Source: Mimachlamys varia (Eukaryota > Mollusca > Bivalvia > Pectinida > Pectinidae). From it: a DNA stretch of 64,000 nucleotides. Numbering within the stretch: position 1 is the first letter of the stretch; the number at the start of each line of letters is the position of its first letter. The position numbers and the translations under genes are program-made. Location: NCBI GenBank assembly GCA_947623455.1, contig OX392529.1, forward strand, positions 53,029,186 to 53,093,185, in the 5' to 3' direction. This document shows positions 47,328 through 58,308 of this stretch, one piece after another. The notes beneath the pieces were generated by a model that was not told the origin of the DNA, did not search any database, and saw only the letters and a program-made list of their open reading frames with translations.

Positions 47328-47956
47328 TGAAAAAATAATATTGTAGTGCCCTGGATCTGTGGAAAACATGGAGGAAATCTAGATCTACGGGCAAGATTTA
47401 TATTGTAAACTATAAATGTCTGTTAGACATAAATGCCCTGCCCGCAGCTGGTTACATTATCATGGGACGCAACACGACGCGGCAAACATTGGTAACACTA
47501 TAGCTATATGTCCTCCCATTTCATGGTGGGGACATAAATATGTAAGGGGAAGTAACTCTTGCAAATATAGTCGCATCAAATAAATGTTCAGGAAAATACA
47601 ACTTCATGTCATAGCCAATAATAATGTACGGAATTTGAAAGAGATCTGTGAAAAACATGGAGTTCTGGATCAATGCACAAGATTTAGATTGTAAAATATG
47701 CAAGGGGCAGTAACTCTTTCAAATACTATCATATCAAACTAAGAAATGCATATTTTCATGTCAATTGGAAAATAAATGTACAAAGTTTGTAAACTGTGGG
47801 AGGAGATCTCTGGACAAATAACAGAAATTTACAATGGATAGAATTTGAAGGATGAACGGACAGACAAACACCACCACACCATTATAAATCAGGTCTCCTG
47901 ATGACTGTATAATATAAACATGTGCTTCCCATAGACACAATTAAATAGCAACAGGT
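47328..47956. repeat. Unassigned sequence with relative of the 7104 repeat
   Basis: 47416-47539 matches 7104-7310 (GTCTGTTAGACATAAATGCC to ATTTCATGGTGGGGACATAA). The rest, including repeated GTGAAAAACATGGAG-type phrases, is not assigned. Confidence 0.5.
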
Positions 47957-49235
47957 AAACAAGAGGCCTTAAGGTCTCTCGGTCCGTTGATTATCGTTCT
48001 TGGCAAAAACATGGCCGCTTTGACGGACCAAAAATTTGATACCTATTGTGGGTAAGAAATTCACCTTACATATGCCGATGTCAGCATGCACTTTGCAATC
48101 TGGCAAAGATGATAGAATCTATGTAAAAGCTAGAAGGTTAAGTGGGTTTAGTATTTATCGACTATATCAACCTGACCTTATGTGAACGCGTTGTGTAAAC
48201 TAGACAGTATGGTATAAGGGAGATAATTAGTAACTTCAATGTATTTGAGTTATTCCCATTTATCAGAAATCTCTTTCAGTAAAAGATATATTTGGGAGTG
48301 AGTACAAGGACTTGGAACTATTAGCACGTGTTTGTGTTTTTTATCTACAGCCATGTCATGGTGCGAGTTTTTTTGGATATTTTTGGATATTTGAAAATGA
48401 TGATGAAAAACATGCATAAATGTGTTTGTTTTGTTGAATAAAAGGTACACGAAACGTTGAATGTTTGCCTTGTTTTCTCTTTTATATATATATTTAACAT
48501 TAGCAATGTAACACATCAAAAAGAAATATGTTAGTTGTTGATTTCGCTCTTTCTGGTGTTTTCCCTGAAAATATCATTTTTCACCCAAAAAAGATTTCTG
48601 CAGTTTTTCAGCAAGTAACAACACAATGACTTGTTCTTTATACACTAGTGAACATTTGAGTGAAATTTCATGAAACTCCCATGGATATTGACAAAGGGAC
48701 CAAGTGATCTTAATAGTCATCTGACTATATAACGTACATGATTTTAGTTATTTTTGATATTAACACATTTGACCCCTGCCCCCTTGAATGTAGGTCAAGG
48801 TCATTCATTTGAACAAACTTGGTAGCCCTTCATCCCAGCATGCTACAGGCCAAATATCAGTACCTTGGACCTTTCGATTATTCAGAAGAAGTTTCTTAAA
48901 GATTTTAACATATTTGACCCCTGTGACCTTTAACGTAGGTCTAGGTCATTCTATTGAACAAATTTGGTAGCCCTTCATCCCAACATGCTTCATGTATAAT
49001 ATCAGCATCTTGGGTTTCGGTTATTGAGAAGAAATTCTTTGAAAATTTTGAACATATTTGACCCCAATGACCTTGTAAGTAGGTCAAGGTCATTCATTTG
49101 AACAAACTTGGTAGCCCTTCATCCAAGCATCCTTCAGGCTAAATATCAGTCGACGGACGGCAGATGGCGGATGACAAGGACGAAGCACAATGGCAATAGC
49201 TAGGTCATCCTGACTTTTTGGGTCAGATGACCTAA
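47957..49235 (+). mobile_element. AACAAGAGGCC element with 144 bp internal units
   Basis: Left end AAACAAGAGGCC; right end hairpin GGTCATCCTGAC and GTCAGATGACC followed by CTAA, the same terminal design as 36671. The interior holds three units (near 48765, 48908 and 49053) with CATTTGACCCC, AGGTCAAGGTCATTCATTTG and GGTAGCCCTTCATCCCAGCA. The two elements share ends but have different internal repeats. Confidence 0.65.
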
Positions 49236-50287
49236 AAACGTACACTTCCCTAGACATGCACACATAGCAACACTTTGTATGAGTATTTTGTTGGGATTAT
49301 ATGAACCTGTCTTAGGTTCCTGCAAATTATTTTAGTTCATAAGTGTTCCAATATCAAATCATATATGTTGTAGTGTTATAAAAACCTGATGAAGACCAAA
49401 ACATCTTAATTTCTGAAGTTTAAAGAAGCTGTTTTAGAAGAATGCAGTAATAGGATGTGACTGACTGTCGTCTGCTCGGTGATGTTTTCTGAGAATTTTT
49501 GCTATAACAGGGGATTTTGTGATGTATTATCATGACAGGCACCATAATTACAAATCTGGGCCATAAAACCTCTGCTGTGTCAACAGGGGGAAATATCCAG
49601 GCTTTCCAGCACCTGATTACATCATAAACATTTATCTTATTTGCCAAATTTTGTCAGAAATTATAATTCTTTATTCACAAATCTCCATAAAATACCAATA
49701 AACATCAATTTGTGAAACGAGTGTCAATACTTTGAAATTAGCAGCTGATCATCCTATAAAAGACAGTTATCCCATTCTCTGCGGACAATTAAGTCATAAA
49801 ACAACATATCATGGACACAAAAGTCAAGGTCCATGCACTGATGACTTTGTTATTCCTGAAAAAGTCACTAGATTATATAATCCCCGCAGGAAAATGCGGC
49901 CTGGTCGATCCAAGCTACAGAAACAGTTGATATGTAGACATATCGTACATGTAACTTTATTTTTTTTTCAAATTTCATCTCTGCTTTACATTATTTTTGA
50001 TGGACATGGATGACCTCTTAATGTTTTCGTAAAAACAAAATCTTTGCGCCTCGTGGCCAAACATCGAAATACTAGAAGTTTGACAGACATGGACGGAAGG
50101 GTAACTTAGCGACAATATATGCCATGGCATATAAGCTTGCTAGCTCTGTGCCTGTATCGCTCACATGGATATTTGTGCAATCATGGGAAAATATTTCCAA
50201 TAAAACTACTTTGCAATTATTTTCATATATTGAGTCTCCTCAACACAGGAATGTTCCTAACTAAATGAAACAGTGTACTAGCTATTC
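49236..50287. other. Unassigned sequence
   Basis: A 93-codon plus-strand frame at 49732-50013 and a 75-codon minus frame at 49420-49647 are of normal composition but carry no recognised domain. Confidence 0.4.
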
Positions 50288-50603
50288 ATAGATGTCAACC
50301 TCTGAAACCCCCAATGAGGGAGATCTCCCTCTTTGCATATTTCCAATGTCAGGGAGAAAGTGTGTGAAATTTGACTGAAACTACATGTACATTGCTCAAT
50401 TTGTTTTTCCCATTTTATGTATCAAAATAAATTCACAAAGTATTCATTTGATCCAGACACACCTGTTTTGGTCATTACACATATTCTGCAGTAACTACGA
50501 TATCATTTGTCCACAAGATGTAGATTTTGAGATATTGTGAGTTTGGACTTAAATTATGGAGAGATGTCAAGGGAGATTGGTAAATTTTGGTCAAAATGAG
50601 GGT
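50288..50603 (+). mobile_element. 340 bp GAGGGAG dispersed repeat, copy 4 (3' truncated)
   Basis: Follows 771-1110 from AGATGTCAACCTCTGAAACC to GGTCAAAATGAGGG, then changes to T-rich sequence and a fragment of the 47957-type internal unit (GTAGGTCAAGGTTATT). Confidence 0.75.
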
Positions 50604-51307
50604 TTTATTATATTTTTCTTTTTTTTTTCAAATATTTAACCACTAACTGTGAAAGTAGGTCAAGGTTATTTATTTGTAGAAATTTTATAGTACTTCAAGC
50701 CAAGTACCTATTGGTCAAAGATCAGTATTCTAATGTCATTTTTGGTTATACTGAAGAAATTATTATTAAATGATTTTTATTTACACATTTGTAGCAGTAA
50801 TGTATTTGGACCAGTATAAATATTATAAGTTGTACGGGTAAAAAAATAATTGTGGTACTAGTTTAAATATATTTGATTTTACGAGTAAAATTAACATAAA
50901 TTGTATTCAGTGCTGTTTCTATTAATGGAGTTATACTCAAGCATACCATTCAGTCAAAGCATATTTTCAATTGACTTGACTCAGTTCCATTGAGTTGTCT
51001 CCCCTAGCATATTTTAAGGCTTCAATCTTCAAATGAGCAATAACAAGTCAAATTTTTTAATAGCTGTTAAAACCAGATATACTGCATATAAGCATTATAT
51101 ATAGATGAAAAAGAGTTAATTATAAGAATGAACGAATCAGAATTTTTGTTCTATATAGACAATTTATGATAAAAATCTCACAGTTACTTTTTTCATTTTT
51201 AACTGTTTAATAATTAATCGATCATCAATCAGTATATATATACCAAATGATGATCGTTCATGAAATTTTACCTAATTCCCAACACCAGTATATTCAGAGT
51301 AGATATA
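50604..51307. other. Unassigned AT-rich sequence
   Basis: 50640-50770 is a fragment of the 47957-type unit; the rest is AT-rich without features. Confidence 0.45.
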
Positions 51308-51560
51308 CCATAATCGACCCAATAAGAGCCCAGGGCGATTATTAACAAATAAGGGGCACTTATCGGGACCATTTTTTTTGTGTAAATCAATGAAAAATAA
51401 CCGCTTCTAACGTTTATCTGGAGATTATCTCCATTTGAACAGGCTTACCAAGATTCTAAAATGATAAACTGGTGAGTCAAATGGGCATCATGTAAGGGAG
51501 TGTGACATTCAAACATGTTCGAAATGGAACATGGGCGCTTTGTTAGATCGAATACGGTAA
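51308..51560. mobile_element. Diverged CGTATTTGCCG-like element, copy 4
   Basis: Starts ACCATAATCGACCCAATAAG with AGAGCCCAGGGCG and ends GATCGAATACGGTAA. The ends match the family at 40165; the interior is mostly different. Confidence 0.5.
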
Positions 51561-52785
51561 TTGATTGCGCTTTCTAATGACTACATCACTGAAAGATAAT
51601 AAAGATAATGCTGCAGGTGAAGAACAGGTTCAGAGAAGAAATGTCTGGATAATTTCGGAATACTCTGAGACCAATAATCATGTGTTGACACCCTATGTAC
51701 AACAACAGCGTTTCCCGACCAATGGCAACAAATGAGGATTCAGCAGACGGTTGGTCAATTCAATCGAAAATAAATGTCTTTTGAAAATAAGTATTGGATG
51801 ACATTGGTGTACTGCAGGCTAGAAGCATTTGTGGATGGGATTGCTGAAAGCTTTGTTAGGTACGTACGCCATCCAATGAAGTTTGTGTTTTGGTGAATTT
51901 TTATATAAGACTACAAGTCTAGTATATACAATATGTATATACTTAACAGAAATGAATTGTGAAACCTACCATTGTGCTGTGTTGTAGTTTTACGGCAAAA
52001 TTTGTTCAGTTTATAACCTCCGTTCTGGGTAATCAGGCTTCGCGCAACCAGAGCTGTAAGAGAAAAACAGGTCGTAATTTTTCGAGAGTGTTGGCTCCTC
52101 GGCAGAAGATGATGTCTGTAAACGCTTTTTACCCGATATTACCTCCTTTCTGCTTTATGTAACTAATCTAGGAGAAAATGATCCAGTAATTACTCTGGGG
52201 CAATACCCAATATTCCTCGTCTGCAGAAGGTCACAAAAGGTCACGTCTGTAGATGTTCAATTGTGTGGAAGGTTTATGGGTGTTCATTAGCTGGTCAACA
52301 GAGGGTACACAAGTACAAAATTGAGCTTCAGTGCAGAAAAACTAATCATGGTTCTGTTGACGTAGTTTATTGTACATGTATCTTAATGAGAGACAGGTTC
52401 TATATGTCTGTATAACAAAGTCCGACTACAAGTACATCAGGACTACAGGTACACCATATCTACAGGTACATAATCAGGTTGGGGAAAACAGCAAACTTGC
52501 GTAAAATATGCAAATCGGCTTATTAAACGCCAATTTGGGTATTGATTTGTTACTAAAAATAGCTCAAATCACTTTAAACTTTTCCTTTTTTCAATGTTTC
52601 TGTCCAAGCCACATTGTTTAGACATGAAAAATCATTATGTACTAGTACATCATATCTATCTTTTATAAAAAAAAAATGAATCCTGTTTACCAGACATCAT
52701 GCTTAAGACCTTTGAGAACCATATATCCTGACATTCGTACAGAAGAAGATAAGGTTTAAAGTGGACATGCAGACAAACTGTTCAT
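51561..52785. other. Repeat-poor sequence
   Basis: No family recurrence. The 67-codon frame at 51959-52162 shows no recognised motif. Confidence 0.4.
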
Positions 52786-52901
52786 TTAAGGATTGAATCC
52801 TTTTCTGTTGAGGTTTATGGGGTATAAACTTCAATGGGTCTTGAAGCAGTTCATATCAAATTTGTCTCAAGACCAATTGAGGTTTATACCTCAATCCTTA
52901 T
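52786..52901. repeat. Foldback with GAGGTTTATACC arms
   Basis: TTAAGGATTGA with GGTATAAACTTCAATGGGTC at the left is the inverse of GACCAATTGAGGTTTATACC and TCAATCCTTA at the right, with a 20-odd base insertion in the left arm. Confidence 0.6.
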
Positions 52902-54496
52902 ATTTACATTCAAGTTGATTTTGGGATTCTGTGGTTATTTCTAAAATATTGGACTCGTGCAAGTCTATGCAGCGGAAGGTGCTAAGTCATGTGACATCAT
53001 CATTCACTCTGTGACGTCATCCCGATGAAATTCATAGCTGTTTTTATATTGAAAACAAACATAAAACGGTACAACACAAACATGGTTATTTGATCTGAAA
53101 ACTGAAACAAAACCAAGGTTGTAAACAGTTTGGAAAAAGGGATTAATTTCTGCACTATTTTACTGAAGTATTTATATGCCAACTGGAAAGTTTATCGAAA
53201 AATAACCTTCAAACACTTTGGTAGGTATATTGAGTCGAAGTTCACAAGAAATGTAAATATACAAAATTGGTTTCCCTTCATTCAACAATGTTTTAGGCAA
53301 AATAAGGAATAAATCTTTTCATTCCTATGAAGGAAAAAGGATTTTATAGAAGAATTGGCTTCATTTTCCCTATTGGGCCTGATGCTCCTTTGGCCCCTTG
53401 GGGGTCAGATCTATCATTTATACAAAACTGAATCCCCTTAGCCCAGGATTGTCTAAGATACCTACAGGAAAAGTAGGATTTTAAAGAAATTGCTATATTT
53501 CCCCTATTGGGCCACACGCTCAGTCCCCAGGGGGATCAGACTCATCATTTAAACAAAAATAGTTTCCTTTCATCTCTGTTTCAGACCAAATATAGAATAA
53601 GTATTTTCATTCCTAAGAGAGAAAATGAATTTTAAAGAAGAATTTCCTCCATTTTTCCCTATTGAGCCCGGAACATCAGGCCCCTTTCCATGGAGGTCAC
53701 ACCTACCGTTTATTCAAAATTGAATCCCTTTAATTAACTCTTTAAGCCCATGATGATACATTAATTGTAGCAAGAACATTAACTTTAAGTATTTATCATA
53801 AAAGTACAGTAAAATGTTTATGGCGGTGGCGAACATATTGCTTTTGGGCATCACAAAACGAAAGTAAGCATACATAGATTCTGCTCTACAAAAGTGCCAC
53901 ACGTAAACAGGCAAGCTATCATTGCATGATTTTGTTTATTCTTACTATTATTATTTTCTTGGTATGAAAATAGAAGCTTTTAGTATTCCTTTCATTAGTT
54001 TATGCCAGAGAACTTATTCCATGCCGGTTTTTTTTGCAGAAATCATGCTTATCCATACGTAGTCACACTTGGACGTCAATAGTCCTGAATAAATTCAGGC
54101 CAGGAAAAGACATGTGCAAATAATCTCAGAGCCAGAATACCCATGATGCAATTTAATTCAGTAACGAAAGTGTTAACCCAAGAATCCAGGGATGTGTAAG
54201 ACAAAATATGGAACAAAACCTTCCATTACTAAAGAAATTGCTATATTTTCCCTAAAGGGCCCCGCCCCTCAAGTCCCCGGGTAGACTCACCACGTTTATG
54301 CAAAATTTATTCTCCCTCACCCAAGGATGCTCCAGACTAAAGGTTAAAATCAGTTTTGTGGTTTCTGACTAGTAGTGATTGATAAGGAAAGCTTACGATG
54401 GTCACTTCACCGTGGCATAACCTCACTAATGTCCTTAAGGCAGGTAGGCAAGTTAAAATTTATACCAGATGCTGAAAAAGATCCCAAATCAACATA
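52902..54496. other. Unassigned sequence with GGCCCC-type element fragments
   Basis: TGACGTCA at 53012-53019. 53330-53730 and 54185-54420 contain CCCTATTGGGCC, CCCCTTGGGGGTCAGA and GGATGCTCCAGAC units of the class seen at 41640. The rest is unassigned. Confidence 0.5.
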
Positions 54497-54587
54497 TTAA
54501 GCCATAATCCAATGAAGACACATTTAAACTCTTCCAAATTGAAGGTTGGAATAGTTCATTATGAAAATTCAGGGGTGAAAGAATTAA
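54497..54587. mobile_element. 88 bp palindromic MITE, copy 7
   Basis: TTAA at 54497-54500 and 54584-54587 bound the family core CTCTTCCAAATTGAAGGTTG; right arm TTCAGGGGTGAAAGAATTAA. The left arm is diverged. Confidence 0.75.
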
Positions 54588-54984
54588 GGCAAATCGGTCA
54601 CAACTGTCACAAAGATGAAGAACCAGATGGAGTTAAGCTAAACAGTGAAAAAAAAAAGAAATCAGAAAATCACTTCCCAATGTGGAACTTCACTGGTTCC
54701 TTTGGCTAGTGTTGAGATAGCTTGTATACAACCCCATGGGCCTACTGGTGGTGAAAAACAGAACACAGTGACATCTAAAACTTTTTACATTTAGCATAAT
54801 GGATCTCGCTCAGACGTAATTGTTTTTTACAATACACCATTGGACAATGCTATGCAAAGGTCATACAGGTTAGATTAAAATGGACAGAACTCTGAAGAAC
54901 AGACCATCACAATGACAACATCATCGAATTGTTGGGAGATTCTGATCAACACTATACATATTTCGATCTCTTTCAGAGACACAT

Positions 54985-55423
54985 AGCGTGTTCCATTTAG
55001 CAGACCAATTCCAGTTGTACCAACTTGGAACTGGTCTGCTAAATGGAACAGAACGTGCTAAATTCCGTTCCTGCGGGTGAAAATCTAATAATCGAAAAGA
55101 AAAAAGAAACAACTTTTCTGGAAATAACCAACACGGTTCAGTCATATAATCTTTTTTTTCACACTATGATGCCATTATGAGTCGGTAATGATTTTTTTTT
55201 ACTTACAAAATTCAGTCTTACTGGTTACAGTTAGGTTTATTTACAATTTTTTGAACATCTGAAACGAAAACCTTTCACTGGCCGCCGTAGTGGATCCAAC
55301 TTGGAACCCTAAAATGAGACGTTCCCCACGAACTGGTTCATTCCGGAGGTACATCGTGTTCCATTTAGCAGAACGTCCGGTTCATTCTGGAACAACCGGA
55401 ACGTTCCGCTAAATGGAAATGCT
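54985..55423. mobile_element. Element with a hairpin at each end (TTCCATTTAGC)
   Basis: Left hairpin: GTTCCATTTAGCAGACCA pairs with TGGTCTGCTAAATGGAAC style sequence at 54989-55048. Right hairpin: GTTCCATTTAGCAGAACGT pairs with ACGTTCCGCTAAATGGAA at 55350-55417. The outer ends are also inverted copies of each other, with TA at both borders. No protein. Confidence 0.6.
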
Positions 55424-55577
55424 AACAATTTACCAGCAACATTTTTGCACAGCAGTAGGGGACAGCCCTGCAGTATTCCCCATTGTTGTCAATTTAGTTA
55501 TGGAGCATCTTGAGCAGAAGGTCATCACAACTGCTCCTATAAAATGTCATCATAAACTGTAGGACCACTGTATATAT

Positions 55578-56395
55578 GTTGACCAAATTTTGGAAAAAGT
55601 CAGGGGAGGTAAAGGCATGGTGACCAAATTTTGTTAAAAGTCAGGGGAGGTAAAGGCATGGTGACCAAATTTTGTTAAAAGTCAGGGGAGGTAAAGGCAT
55701 GGTGACCAAATTTTGGAAAAAGTCAGGGGAGGTAAAGGTATGGTGACCAAGTTTTGGAAAAAGTCAGAGGAGGTAAAGGCATGGTGACCAAATTTTGGAA
55801 AAAGTCAGGGGAGGTAAAGGCATGGTGACCAAATTTTGGAAAAAGTCAGGGGAGGTAAAGGCATGGTGACCAAATTTTGTTAAAAGTCAGGGGAGGTAAA
55901 GGCATGGTGACCAAATTTTGGAAAAAGTCAGGGGAGGTAAAGGCATGGTGACCAAATTTTGTTAAAAGTCAGGGGAGGTAAAGGCATGGTGACCAAATTT
56001 TGGAAAAAGTCAGGGGAGGTAAAGGTATGGTGACCAAGTTTTGGAAAAAGTCAGGGGAGGTATAGGCATGGTGACCAAATTTTGTTAAAAGTCAGGGGAG
56101 GTAAAGGCATGGTGACCAAATTTTGGAAAAAGTCAGGGGAGGTAAAGGCATGGTGACCAAATTTTGTTAAAAGTCAGGGGAGGTATAGGCATGGTGACCA
56201 AATTTTGTTAAAAGTCAGGGGAGGTAAAGGCATGGTGACCAAATTTTGTTAAAAGTCAGGGGAGGTATAGGCATGGTGACCAAATTTTGGAAAAAGTCAG
56301 GGGAGGTAAAGGCATGGTGACCAAATTTTGGAAAAAGTCAGGGGAGGTAAAGGCATGGTGACCAAATTTTGGAAATAGTCAGGGGAGGTAAAGGC
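55578..56395. repeat. 41 bp minisatellite, 20 units of two types
   Basis: Unit GTCAGGGGAGGTAAAGGCAT plus GGTGACCAAATTTTG and either GAAAAA or TTAAAA. Reading G for the first and T for the second, the order is G T T G G G G T G T G G T G T T T G G G; the fifth and twelfth units share an extra AAGTTTTGG variant. Confidence 0.95.
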
Positions 56396-57057
56396 AAACA
56401 ACCTTTATTAACTCACCATAACCAGGAGAATGATACAGGCCCCATAAAATTTACATCAGAAAATCAAGATCAGGGCAGACAGAATTCCTTTCCTGCAGAT
56501 ACTTTTATTCAACAGAGGACCTGATGGTCCCATCAAATATTGTTCTGGTGTACCCACAACATATCAACACTCACATTGACTCAACTTCAATTAAATTCAC
56601 ATTTTGCATATTTTTGGACTGTGAGGAAAGCTTCAGGATCTGTGCCCTGGCCAAGACATACTAAAGTCTTAATTAAACAATGGCATTTATTTCTCCCAGC
56701 TTGATGCACAGCATTATGGGAGTGGAATGCCTGGTTTGCCTGTTGTCAGTATAATATGTGACCGGTGTCATGCATAAAATGTACCATCTGGATACTATTT
56801 ATGCCCCTACCAAAAAGTAACATCCCCCCCCCCCCCCCCCCCTATAATTTTATTCTTCAATTTTCTCATTTTCATCTTATCAAGTTCAGAAGTTGATCAG
56901 GATATAACAGGGGAATAATTATACACCCTTACTCCTTCGTATCTCCAGACCAGACCAGAAAATTATTCCAAATGAAATTCTTGTAGAAACATTTACAATT
57001 ATTACCAAACATCTCTTCAACTCCCGACCCCGGGATACTTTTATACACCTAATCACC
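56396..57057. other. Unassigned sequence with SINE-like fragment and C19 run
   Basis: 56690-56780 matches the middle of the repeat at 6061 (AGCTTGATGCACAGCATTAT, AGTGGAATG). C19 at 56824-56842. Confidence 0.6.
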
Positions 57058-57355
57058 TATCATCATCATCATCATTATCATCATCATCATCATCATCCTA
57101 CTATCCTCAACATCATCTCAATTTTAATCATCATCATGGTCATCATGGTCATCATGGTCATCAACATCATCATCATCATCATCACCACCACCACCATCAC
57201 CATCAACCATCACCATCACCATCATCATCACCATCATCACCATCACCACCACTACCATCACCACCACCACCATCACCATCAACCATCACCACCACCACCA
57301 TCACCATCAACCATCACCATCACCATCATCATCATCATCATCCTACTATCATCGT
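57058..57355 (+). repeat. CAT/CAC microsatellite, left block
   Basis: About 300 bp of ATC, ACC and ATG triplets. The 89-codon histidine-rich frame is a product of the repeat. Confidence 0.95.
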
Positions 57356-57356
57356 C

Positions 57357-58177
57357 AGGGCTCAACACTAACTTTTTCAGGCACTTACCCTGTCGGGCAA
57401 GCTAGTGAAAATTTAACTTGCCCGAAAGGCCTTTTCATCTGCCCCCAACCCCCCCCAAAAAAAAATTAACACTGTTTAATGTTTGAATATAATCAAATGT
57501 GAACTTAGTTGTAGAAATTGTATGTTGCATTGTCCTACAAGGCTACTTGATGGATAAAACATTTGGTAAAAGAAAGCTATTGGTTCCATCAATAAAAAGG
57601 TGTCTGAAGCTCCGGAGACCTAGCTCCACAAATCGTAACATGGCTTGAAAAACATGACACTTGATTTCTCATCATTCTGTTGCCATACATATTTTCTTTC
57701 CATTTATGAAACTTTCTCTTCTGTTTCTAACACATTTGTCTCATTTATCTGGTTTAGTGAACGCAAACAAAAGCTAATTAGCCTTCTGCTTCGACATGCT
57801 ATCAAACGATATTTTAAATCTAGATCTCTAAAGTGCTTAAATGGTAAAATGTTAAATCATTCATTCAAATGCTTCAATGACTTCGACAATAGACTGTACT
57901 AATGTTCGAATCGTCACTCGCTTTGTCTCTTTGACGTTCGCTGTGTAAAAGTCAGAAACAAGCTGTTTAAACAACACAAGATATTTTGAACTTAGATAGC
58001 AGGGATTGGACAGCTTCTTTAAATAGAAATCTACAGTATCATATTATAATTAACAGGTTATACAAGGTATACAGAATTTTTCACTTGCCCTGTCGGCCAG
58101 GTAGTGTGGACAAGCTGCCTGCCTGACATGGAATTGTACCTGTCCCAGGCAGTCGGTAATCCTTAATGTTGAGCCCT
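57357..58177. mobile_element. Terminal-inverted-repeat element inside the CAT microsatellite
   Basis: Starts AGGGCTCAACACTAAC and ends TTAATGTTGAGCCCT (15 bp inverted ends, one mismatch). Subterminal CTTGCCCGAAAGGCC and CACTTGCCCTGTCGGCC motifs resemble the ends of 46739-47327. CAT repeat lies on both sides. No clear target duplication. The 85-codon frame at 57645-57902 has no recognised domain. hAT-like by its AGGG ends (inference). Confidence 0.7.
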
Positions 58178-58268
58178 CTGGTCAATCGTAATCATCATTT
58201 TCCTATCATCATCATAATCACCTCCATCTTAATCATCATCATTATTATCGTCATCATAATTGTCGTCA
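58178..58268 (+). repeat. CAT microsatellite, right remnant
   Basis: ATCATCATTTTCCTATCATC and similar degenerate triplets continue the array after the inserted element. Confidence 0.75.
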
Positions 58269-58308
58269 TTGATGTGTTTAATAAGGAATGATTAATTTAT
58301 CCTTGTAG

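Noticed and set aside
57136..57405. Histidine-rich 89-codon frame as a metal-binding protein
   Set aside because: It is a CAT/CAC triplet microsatellite.
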